A DNA stretch of 64,000 nucleotides, from NCBI RefSeq assembly GCF_042445055.1, contig NZ_CP170339.1:868001-932000 (forward strand). The letters are read 5' to 3'. Each line of letters begins with the position of its first letter. The first letter of the stretch is position 1. Source of the DNA: Falsihalocynthiibacter sp042445055. GTDB lineage: Bacteria; Pseudomonadota; Alphaproteobacteria; Rhodobacterales; Rhodobacteraceae. Both the position numbers and the translations under genes were made by a program. The notes below the pieces were generated by a model. That model saw only the letters and a list, made by a program, of their open reading frames with translations. It was not told the origin of the DNA and made no database searches. This document shows positions 16,353 through 23,177 of this stretch, piece by piece.

Positions 16353-16736
16353 ATGAGAAACATCATTGTCGCATCGATCATTACAGTCTTAATCACATGT
16401 AACGCATTTGCCGGCGTTCAGCAGGACGCCGAGGAGGCTCTTGTGATGTGGCAGCCTACAAGTGTTGAGTTCAGAGATGACACCCTTAACGTGTTACTTC
16501 CCCAAGCTAAAATTACCGAGGAAGCCTACTCGGCCGTGCTGACGACTGGATTTTGTATGTGGACTGCTGCGGGAAAGGATTTGACGAGTGTTTCCGAGTT
16601 GGTTGTCTTGAATAAGTTTGGGGCCCAAGGTCATGTGAGCGAGCGTGGGGCAATGGATTGTGCGGAGATTAACCAAATGCCTGCCGAAAGCATGGAAGTT
16701 AAGCTGAAAATACTTAGTGCGACACGTCTTTTCTAA
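16353..16736 (+). CDS. Small secreted protein of unknown function
   Basis: 127 residues from the ATG at 16353, picked for the GGGGGG 4 to 9 bases before it. Residues 1-20 (MRNIIVASIITVLITCNAFA) form a signal peptide. The mature part of about 107 residues is acidic with two cysteines (GFCMWTAAGK and MDCAEIN) that could form a disulphide. No domain is recognised. It stands alone between the reverse transcriptase and the resolvase with its own upstream 14-bp box, so it may be co-regulated with the reverse transcriptase. Confidence 0.65.
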   Translation: MRNIIVASIITVLITCNAFAGVQQDAEEALVMWQPTSVEFRDDTLNVLLPQAKITEEAYSAVLTTGFCMWTAAGKDLTSVSELVVLNKFGAQGHVSERGAMDCAEINQMPAESMEVKLKILSATRLF

Positions 16737-16877
16737 TCGCGCGGATCGCTAAGTCAGCCTGTTAAGTGTTATATTCTGTGGGACATTTGCACGAGATTAC
16801 GGTCGCTCTAGAGCTGGACTATTACCGTTAGAAATAGTTTCTCCTACTTTGCTTCAAGTATTCTGGGCTGTAAGTTT

Positions 16878-16891
16878 TGCAACCGGCTGCA
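16878..16891 (-). repeat. 14-bp quasi-palindrome, copy 3 (inverted)
   Basis: TGCAACCGGCTGCA on the plus strand, the reverse complement of copies 1 and 2. Confidence 0.7.
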
Positions 16892-16938
16892 CCGAGGTTC
16901 GGGATATCTCATTGGAGCTGTCATCAAACGTGCCTCGT

Positions 16939-16952
16939 TGCAGCCGGTTGCA
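16939..16952 (+). repeat. 14-bp quasi-palindrome, copy 4
   Basis: TGCAGCCGGTTGCA, 61 bases after copy 3 and inverted relative to it, so copies 3 and 4 face each other. Confidence 0.7.
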
Positions 16953-17184
16953 ACAAGGGGCGCGTCATCAGATTGCTCCAATCCATGAGTGGGATTGGAA
17001 GAGCGTGATGCTCGGTATTAAGTCCCAAATCTGTTTTGAGGTCCAAGTGGAAACTTGTGCTGGCCATCCCATGGCCGTGGCACAACTTAGGAAGCGGCGC
17101 TTTGAGTTAGTATTGCCGATGAAGACCTAATTGAGCTTTGCATCAAGAGAGTTCCAAGCGTTGTTGGTTGAGCTGTCCTGATAG

Positions 17185-17198
17185 TGCAACCGGCTGCA
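17185..17198 (-). repeat. 14-bp quasi-palindrome, copy 5 (inverted)
   Basis: TGCAACCGGCTGCA on the plus strand, about 140 bases before the resolvase start, a spacing like that of copy 1 to the reverse transcriptase. Confidence 0.7.
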
Positions 17199-17258
17199 CC
17201 TAATGGGTGTTCACCATAAGACCCTGCTTCATTGGGACACTTCGCTGCAGGTAAATGG

Positions 17259-17326
17259 GTGTCTCATATAAATACTTCTTTATTTTTGGGACATATGTCC
17301 TATTGTGTCTATAATGTATGTGAGAC
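17259..17326. promoter_or_regulatory. Possible resolvase recombination/operator site
   Basis: Just before the resolvase gene are the palindrome GGACATATGTCC (17289-17300), a TGTCT...AGACA inverted pair around 17306-17326, and a further GTGTCTCATATAAA. Tn3-type resolvases bind res subsites built on TGTC/GACA ends that overlap their own promoter. The match is loose and rests on position. Confidence 0.35.
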
Positions 17327-17337
17327 AAGGTGAGTAA

Positions 17338-17901
17338 ATGTTAGTAGGATACGCTAGAACGTCGACGGTAGATCAGTTGGCAGGCTTTGAAGCCCAGAAG
17401 CTTGAGCTGCAAAATGTAGGATGTGATCAGATATTTTCTGAGCAGCTTTCATCTGTTGTTCAGCGTAAGTGCCTCGAGGAAGCACTTACGTATGTGCGGT
17501 CGGGTGATACGCTGGTTGTCACCAAACTTGATAGATTGGCGAGATCAACAGTGGACCTATTGACCATTGTCAGCCGTTTGGAAGAAAAAGAAGTTGCCCT
17601 GCGCATTCTCGACTTTGGCGGCAGTGAAGCAAATACCAAGTCGCCGAGTGGAAAGCTCATGCTCACAATGTTTGCAGCAATGGCTCAATTTGAGCGTGAG
17701 ATGATGCTTGAACGTCAACGGGAAGGTATTGCTAAGGCCAAGGCCTTAGGGAAATACAAGGGGCGTGCAAAGACCGCTATGGCTAAATCTGAAGATGTTA
17801 AGACAATGCGTAAAGATGGCATATCTCCCTCGGAGATTGCTCGGCGCCTTTCGATTAGCCGTTCTTCCGTATACCGAATATTTGAAACTCTTAATGGATA
17901 G
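17338..17901 (+). CDS. Small serine recombinase (resolvase/invertase family)
   Basis: 187 residues, the usual length. The catalytic Ser 9 is in MLVGYARTSTVDQ, followed by the family patterns DTLVVTKLDRLARST, PSGKLMLTMFAAMAQFEREMMLERQREG and a C-terminal helix-turn-helix (DGISPSEIARRLSISRSSVYRIF). All active-site arginines expected around R7, R64 and R67 appear present. It resembles Tn3-type resolvases and invertases. A remnant of a similar gene lies before the second hsd operon at 37346, so this gene class seems linked to both type I loci. Confidence 0.92.
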   Translation: MLVGYARTSTVDQLAGFEAQKLELQNVGCDQIFSEQLSSVVQRKCLEEALTYVRSGDTLVVTKLDRLARSTVDLLTIVSRLEEKEVALRILDFGGSEANTKSPSGKLMLTMFAAMAQFEREMMLERQREGIAKAKALGKYKGRAKTAMAKSEDVKTMRKDGISPSEIARRLSISRSSVYRIFETLNG

Positions 17902-17953
17902 CCAAACTTCAACGCGAAGCGCTCGGAAACACAAAACGCCGCTATCTGCTGGT

Positions 17954-18478
17954 ATGCTCAATCAGCGGGATTTAAGGCACTATATTGCAGGCTATCCAGA
18001 AACGACGCCAAGGACGTTGGCTTTGGAGCAGCGAATAAAGATCGGCACTGGGTTCCACAAGAAATGGTACAGATCACAACGGGAGCACTGGCTTGGATGG
18101 CTTGTTGCTAAAGATTGCGAAGCACGGATGAGAGGAGAACAGCCCGAGGAGATTTGGGCTGGGAGACGGTGGCAGCATTTGATGTGCAGTCCGGCAATGT
18201 TTTGGTTGGCGGAGTGCGCAGGGGTGGATGAAGAGCGCCTTGTGAGGGCTGAAGACGCCGCGGTACGGGCCGCAGCTGTAAATCGAATGGATGGGCATCC
18301 ACACGGCAAATTCATGCGTGAGGCATTGCCATGGGACGCGATCGAGGTCGCGCTAACTTCATGTGCCCAGCCCCACAGTTCTTTGAGTGCAGATATTGAC
18401 GCACATATCGCCTTTAGACGATTGTGTGAGAGGTACGCAACCAATCGGATGCTAAGCAAGTGGTTGAGTGACGACTAG
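17954..18478 (+). CDS. Unknown protein, member 1 of a pair linked to type I restriction loci
   Basis: 174 residues from the ATG at 17954, chosen by alignment with the homologue at 45784; an earlier ATG at 17894 overlapping the resolvase stop is possible. The core GYPETTPRTLALEQRIKIG, GFHKKWYRSQREHWLGW, MCSPAMFWLAECAGV and DGHPHGKFMREALPWDAIEVA is nearly the same in both copies. No signal peptide, membrane helix or known domain; conserved Trp, His, Cys and Arg residues suggest a compact enzyme or a binding protein. It lies between the resolvase and hsdM, about 650 bases before the latter. I do not recognise the family. Confidence 0.75.
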   Translation: MLNQRDLRHYIAGYPETTPRTLALEQRIKIGTGFHKKWYRSQREHWLGWLVAKDCEARMRGEQPEEIWAGRRWQHLMCSPAMFWLAECAGVDEERLVRAEDAAVRAAAVNRMDGHPHGKFMREALPWDAIEVALTSCAQPHSSLSADIDAHIAFRRLCERYATNRMLSKWLSDD

Positions 18479-19125
18479 TTCATGTAAATGGGCGGGACTA
18501 TGGATCATAGAAATAGTTGGTCAAAATGTTCGAACATGTTGTTTCCAATAATTTTATATGTGCAAACGTTTGATAGCTTTGCTGGACGAGAGCCCATTGT
18601 GGAGGGAGAGGATACTTTGTTGGCAGTCAAGTTCTTAGGTTTCCAAATGAAAGTAGTGGCGCACAGGTCGTCTATTTTTCAAGACGAAACGCGCACTGTG
18701 TTGTGAAAGTCTTTGTTAACTGACGTCGCCAGTTAGAAATTCGGAATTCGACTACAGTTGTGAAGTCAAAACCCGGTACCGCCTGTAGCAGTCATCTTAT
18801 ATCTATCATAACACCAATTTATTGTTCGCGTCCGATAAAGCGTACTAATGAGTACAGGTCTAAGTGCGGGGTATGAATGTCGCGCTTGTTCTGATAATTG
18901 GTTTTCCCTAGCTTCCACCCAAATCTCTCACAGAGGGCACGCTTGAATTGCCAAACAAAGACGCACGAACCGGAACAGAATTCACGGGGTATTTCAAATT
19001 TACCGAGAAAACGGCATTACTGTTCGCATCAGGTGGTGAGGTCTCTTGTCTTTGAGTGGGTTGCGGTATTGCTAACGCGATACCGACCACTGGATTGTTA
19101 AACAAAAATAAGAAGAGGAGCAAAA
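18479..19125. other. Long leader/intergenic region before hsdM
   Basis: About 650 bases with no supportable gene. A 72-codon frame (18488-18706) lacks a ribosome-binding site and any recognisable domain. The segment presumably holds the promoter of the hsdM-hsdS-prrC-hsdR operon. AAGAAGAGGAGC lies just before the hsdM ATG. Confidence 0.5.
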
Positions 19126-20670
19126 ATGACCGGGCAACAACAGGCAGAGGCACTGCGCCGAGAAATCTGGAGCATTGCAAACCGTGTACGTGGTGCCGTA
19201 GACGGCTGGGACTTCAAGCAGTTTGTTCTAGGTGCTTTGTTCTATCGTTTCATCAGCGAGAACTTCACCAACTACATCGAAGGTGGCGATGATAGCATCA
19301 ACTATGCAGGCATGGCCGATGCAGACATCCCCGATGAAGCCAAAGTCGATGCAGTCAAAACCAAGGGCTACTTCATATATCCCAGCCAACTCTTTCAAAA
19401 CGTGGTGAAAACCGCGAGCAAGAACGACAGCCTGAACACTGATCTTGCCGAGATCTTTTCGGCGATCGAGGCTTCGGCTAGTGGCTACCCGTCCGAGCAG
19501 GACATAAATGGTCTCTTTGCCGATTTCGATACCACCAGCAACCGCCTGGGCAGCACGGTCAAACAGAAGAACGAAAGGCTGGCTGAGGTCCTAAAAGGCG
19601 TGGCTGGCTTGCCGTTGAAGTTCGACGACAACGAAGGCGACTTGTTCGGCGACGCCTATGAATTCCTGATCTCGAACTACGCGGCCAACGCGGGCAAATC
19701 CGGCGGCGAGTTCTTCACGCCGACCCATGTGTCCAAACTCATCGCCAAACTGGCCATGCACAAGCAAACCAGCGTCAACAAGATCTATGATCCGGCGTGT
19801 GGTTCGGGGTCGCTTCTGTTGCAGGCGAGGGAAGAGTTCCGCAAGCACATCATCGAAGACGGCTTCTTCGGACAGGAAATCAACTACACCACCTACAACC
19901 TCGCCCGCATGAACATGTTCCTGCACAACATCAACTACGACAAATTCAACATCCAGTACGGCAACACGCTTGAGGACCCGCACTTCCAGGATGACAAGCC
20001 CTTTGACGCTATCGTTTCGAACCCGCCCTATTCGGTGAAATGGAAAGGCGCGGATGATCCGACGCTGATCAATGACGACCGCTTTGCACCCGCTGGGGTG
20101 CTGGCCCCGAAGTCGAAGGCCGACTTTGCCTTTGTCCTTCACGCGCTGCACTACCTGTCGGCCAAGGGGCGGGCTGCGATCGTTTGCTTCCCTGGTATCT
20201 TCTACCGTGGCGGGGCAGAGCAGAAGATCCGCAAATATCTGGTCGACAACAACTTCGTCGAAACGGTGATCGCTCTCGCACCAAACCTGTTTTTCGGCAC
20301 GACCATCGCGGTAAATATTCTGGTGCTGGCCAAGAACAAGACCGACACGGCGGTTCAGTTCATTGATGCGACGGGGGAAGAGTTCTTCTGCAAAGGCACG
20401 AACAACAACTTCATGGAAGACCGGCACATTGCCGAGATCATGAAGATGTTCGACAACAAAGAACCCGTGCCTCACGTGGCCGAAACCGTCCCCTATGACA
20501 CGATTTTAGAGAAAGACTATAACCTGTCGGTCAGTGCCTATGTTGAACCCAAGGACACCCGTGAGGTTGTCAATATCAAGGAGTTGAACGCGGAGCTGGT
20601 GACCACTGTCGCCAAAATTGACCAGCTGCGCGCAAACATCGACGCCATCGTCGCGGAGATCGAGGCATGA
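19126..20670 (+). CDS. hsdM: Type I restriction-modification methyltransferase subunit HsdM
   Basis: 514 residues, the normal size for the EcoR124/EcoprrI (type IC) branch. It has the helical N-terminal domain (EALRREIWSIANRVRG, DFKQFVLGALFYRFISE), the SAM-binding motif DPACGSGSLLL near residue 222 and the N6-adenine catalytic motif NPPY near 299-302, followed by SVKW. GGEFFTPTHVSKL leads into the catalytic domain. With HsdS it methylates adenines in a bipartite target. AGAGGAGC precedes the ATG. The stop overlaps hsdS by 4 bases. Confidence 0.96.
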   Translation: MTGQQQAEALRREIWSIANRVRGAVDGWDFKQFVLGALFYRFISENFTNYIEGGDDSINYAGMADADIPDEAKVDAVKTKGYFIYPSQLFQNVVKTASKNDSLNTDLAEIFSAIEASASGYPSEQDINGLFADFDTTSNRLGSTVKQKNERLAEVLKGVAGLPLKFDDNEGDLFGDAYEFLISNYAANAGKSGGEFFTPTHVSKLIAKLAMHKQTSVNKIYDPACGSGSLLLQAREEFRKHIIEDGFFGQEINYTTYNLARMNMFLHNINYDKFNIQYGNTLEDPHFQDDKPFDAIVSNPPYSVKWKGADDPTLINDDRFAPAGVLAPKSKADFAFVLHALHYLSAKGRAAIVCFPGIFYRGGAEQKIRKYLVDNNFVETVIALAPNLFFGTTIAVNILVLAKNKTDTAVQFIDATGEEFFCKGTNNNFMEDRHIAEIMKMFDNKEPVPHVAETVPYDTILEKDYNLSVSAYVEPKDTREVVNIKELNAELVTTVAKIDQLRANIDAIVAEIEA

Positions 20671-21917
20671 GCGCACAGGGGTTTCTGGAAAAGCTGCTGG
20701 ATGGGGCCTCGGTGGAATGGAAATCTCTGGTTGCCATCTCAAAGAAAATCTCCTCTGGCGGCACTCCTAAAACGAGCGTCCGATCTTACTACGATGGCGA
20801 CATTCCGTGGCTTCGGACGCAAGAAGTCAACTTTGGCAATATTTGGGATACCGGGGTCAAGATCACCGACGAAGGTTTAAGGGATTCCAGCGCAAACTGG
20901 ATTCCGAAAAATTGCGTCATCGTTGCCATGTACGGTGCCACAGTTGGAAAAATTGGAATCAACAAGGTTCCAATGACGACCAACCAAGCGTGTGCAAATA
21001 TTCAGCTTGATCCAGAGGTTGCTGATTATCGTTATGTTTTTCATTTCTTGCGAAGCAAGTATGAGTACATAAAGTCACTTGGAACAGGCTCACAGACCAA
21101 CATAAACGCGGGGATTGTCAAAGCCCTCGAGGTTCCAATACCAAGCCCTGAGGACCCAGAAAAGTCGCTTGCGATCCAAGCGGAGATTGTTCGGATTTTG
21201 GATAGCTTCACCGAGCTGACAGCCGAGCTGACAGCCGAGCTTAAGGCCCGTAAGCAGCAATACAACCACTATCGAGAGCAATTGTTGGACCATGAAGGTG
21301 AAGATGTTGAGCATTTGCCGATGGGTGACGAGCGGGTGGGAACCTTCACGCGCGGCGGCGGTCTTCAGAAGAAGGACTTTGCGGAGTCTGGGGTGGGCTG
21401 CATTCACTACGGTCAGATTTACACCCATTACGGAACCTATGCCCACGACACCAAAAGCTTTGTATCAGAGGAATTTGCAAAGAAAGCCCGCATGGCAAAG
21501 CCCGGCGATTTGGTGATTGCGACAACGAGCGAGAACGATGAAGACGTCTGCAAGGCCGTCGCTTGGCTTGGCGATGAGGATATCGCGGTCAGCAGCGACG
21601 CATGCTTTTACTCGCACAAGTTAAACCCCAAATTTGTCGCCTACTTCTTCCAAACGGAGCAGTTTCAAAAACAAAAACGGGTTCACATTACCGGCGCAAA
21701 AGTCAGACGCGTCAACGCCGACAGCCTGGCCAAGATCCTGATCCCTGTCCCTTCACCCGAGGAACAAGAGCGCGTCGTCAACATCCTCGACAAGTTCGAC
21801 ACGTTGACCACCTCGCTCAGTGAGGGCCTGCCGCGTGAGATCAAGTTGCGCAAGCAGCAATATGAATATTACCGCGACCTGCTCTTGAGCTTCCCAAAAC
21901 CTGAGGAGGAAGCGTAA
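20667..21917 (+). CDS. hsdS: Type I restriction-modification specificity subunit HsdS
   Basis: 416 residues with two target-recognition domains (about residues 10-165 and 215-375), each followed by a conserved helical spacer: DSFTELTAELTAELKARKQQYNHYREQLL centrally, in which a short peptide is repeated, and DKFDTLTTSL..EIKLRKQQYEYYRDLLL at the end. SGGTPKT and GTGSQTNINAGIVKALEVPIPSPE are typical of the first half. The protein sets which bipartite DNA sequence is recognised. It overlaps hsdM by 4 bases and ends flush against prrC. Confidence 0.95.
   Translation: MSAQGFLEKLLDGASVEWKSLVAISKKISSGGTPKTSVRSYYDGDIPWLRTQEVNFGNIWDTGVKITDEGLRDSSANWIPKNCVIVAMYGATVGKIGINKVPMTTNQACANIQLDPEVADYRYVFHFLRSKYEYIKSLGTGSQTNINAGIVKALEVPIPSPEDPEKSLAIQAEIVRILDSFTELTAELTAELKARKQQYNHYREQLLDHEGEDVEHLPMGDERVGTFTRGGGLQKKDFAESGVGCIHYGQIYTHYGTYAHDTKSFVSEEFAKKARMAKPGDLVIATTSENDEDVCKAVAWLGDEDIAVSSDACFYSHKLNPKFVAYFFQTEQFQKQKRVHITGAKVRRVNADSLAKILIPVPSPEEQERVVNILDKFDTLTTSLSEGLPREIKLRKQQYEYYRDLLLSFPKPEEEA
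21216..21239 (+). repeat. 12-bp tandem repeat encoding the LTAE spacer of HsdS
   Basis: CTGACAGCCGAG occurs twice in tandem and encodes L-T-A-E at residues 184-191. In EcoR124I and its relative EcoR124II, two versus three copies of the equivalent TAEL unit change the length of the non-specific spacer in the target. The same switch is possible here by slipping or recombination. Confidence 0.85.
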
Positions 21918-23177
21918 ATGAGCCAGACTCTCGAGCAGATCGCACAGCAGCTTAGTTCGCCGCAGGTCATCCGAACGACTGTAACCAAGGAAACGAAGCA
22001 GATTCCGCCAAAGGAAGTTGAGCAGACAAAACCTGTCCCCAAAGTACAGCTGATCTACGCCTTCAACGGGACCGGTAAGACCCGCCTGTCTCGCGCCCTC
22101 AAAGACCTTATCGCTCCAAAGCCAGAGGACGGCGAAGATGGTGAACTCCCGCGCGAAAAAGTCCTGTATTACAACGCCTTCACCGAAGACTTGTTCTACT
22201 GGGACAATGACCTTCTAGGAGATAGTGACCCCAAGTTGATGATCCAGCCAAACACCTTCACCGACTGGATTTTAGTTGATCAGGGGCAAGAGATAAACAT
22301 CACCAAGAACTTTCAACGCTATGCGAATGATAAGCTAACGCCGACGTTCAACGAGGAATACACGCGCCAAAACGCAAACGGAAACGAGACGACGGTCAAG
22401 GCTTTCTCTGAGGTGACTTTTTCAGTTGATACAGGCGGCGAAGAGGGAACCGGCAACTTCAAGATCTCAAAGGGCGAGGAAAGCCTTTTTGTTTGGAGCA
22501 TTTTCTACACACTGCTCGAAGAGGTGGTTTCTGTCCTGAACGTCCCAGAGCCAGAGGAGCGGGGCACCCGGCAGTTCGATCAGCTGGAATATATCTTCAT
22601 CGATGACCCGGTCAGCTCGCTCGACGAAAACCATCTGATCGAATTGGCCGTGAACTTGGCCAGCTTGATCAAGATCGCTCCGCAAGGATTGAAGTTCGTC
22701 ATAACCACGCACAGCCCCCTGTTTTATAACGTCCTGCACAATGAGCTCGGCCTGAAGAAGCAGGGCAAGAAAGAAGGGTGCTATCTGCTGGAGCGGTTGG
22801 AGGATGGAACCTACAATCTGAACGTCAAGTATGGCGACGCGAATAAGAGTTTTTCCTACCATTTGCACCTAAAGAGGGTGTTGGAGGAAGCGATCGCTGA
22901 AAACAGGGTTGAGCGTTATCATTTCACTCTATTGCGCAACCTGTATGAAAAGACTGCGGGCTTCTTGGGGCACCGTGAATGGGGTGATCTTCTAGATACC
23001 GTGCCAGGCGAAAAACAAGCCTACTTGAGCCGCATAATTCAGTTCTCCAGTCACTCAAGTCTTTCCAACGAAGAGGTTCGTGACCCGACAGGACCTGAAA
23101 AGCAGACAGTCAAGTTTTTGCTGGACCATTTGATAAACAATTACGGCTATTGGAAGCAGGATGAACAAAATGGTTGA
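21918..23177 (+). CDS. prrC: PrrC-type tRNA-Lys anticodon nuclease
   Basis: 419 residues, near the family length. The N-terminal ABC-like NTPase has Walker A AFNGTGKTRLS (48-57), a degenerate signature ISKGEES (183-189), Walker B with the PrrC-box FIDDPVSSLDENH (227-239) and a switch His in ITTHS. The C-terminal nuclease has the tRNA-Lys recognition segment KYGDANKSFSY (304-314) and a catalytic triad fitting Arg 340, Glu 344 and His 379 (RNLYE and FSSHS), with R-x3-E spacing as in E. coli PrrC. The gene order hsdM-hsdS-prrC-hsdR is that of the E. coli prr cassette. There, the restriction complex keeps PrrC silent until a phage disables it, and PrrC then cuts tRNA-Lys. The frame overlaps hsdR by 17 bases. 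Confidence 0.93.
   Translation: MSQTLEQIAQQLSSPQVIRTTVTKETKQIPPKEVEQTKPVPKVQLIYAFNGTGKTRLSRALKDLIAPKPEDGEDGELPREKVLYYNAFTEDLFYWDNDLLGDSDPKLMIQPNTFTDWILVDQGQEINITKNFQRYANDKLTPTFNEEYTRQNANGNETTVKAFSEVTFSVDTGGEEGTGNFKISKGEESLFVWSIFYTLLEEVVSVLNVPEPEERGTRQFDQLEYIFIDDPVSSLDENHLIELAVNLASLIKIAPQGLKFVITTHSPLFYNVLHNELGLKKQGKKEGCYLLERLEDGTYNLNVKYGDANKSFSYHLHLKRVLEEAIAENRVERYHFTLLRNLYEKTAGFLGHREWGDLLDTVPGEKQAYLSRIIQFSSHSSLSNEEVRDPTGPEKQTVKFLLDHLINNYGYWKQDEQNG

Larger units (their letters stand above)
16737..17337. other. Intergenic region with three 14-bp boxes and resolvase-site-like palindromes
   Basis: About 600 bases with no convincing gene. A 93-codon frame spans 16849-17130, but two 14-bp boxes lie inside it and it shows no domain. 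The region carries boxes 3, 4 and 5 in alternating orientation and, next to the resolvase start, several short palindromes. Confidence 0.55.

Noticed and set aside
16849..17130. A 93-codon frame as a gene
   Set aside because: It contains two copies of the 14-bp element, lacks a ribosome-binding site and shows no protein-like conservation; non-coding is simpler.
18488..18706. A 72-codon frame before hsdM
   Set aside because: No ribosome-binding site, no domain, and composition like the surrounding intergenic DNA.
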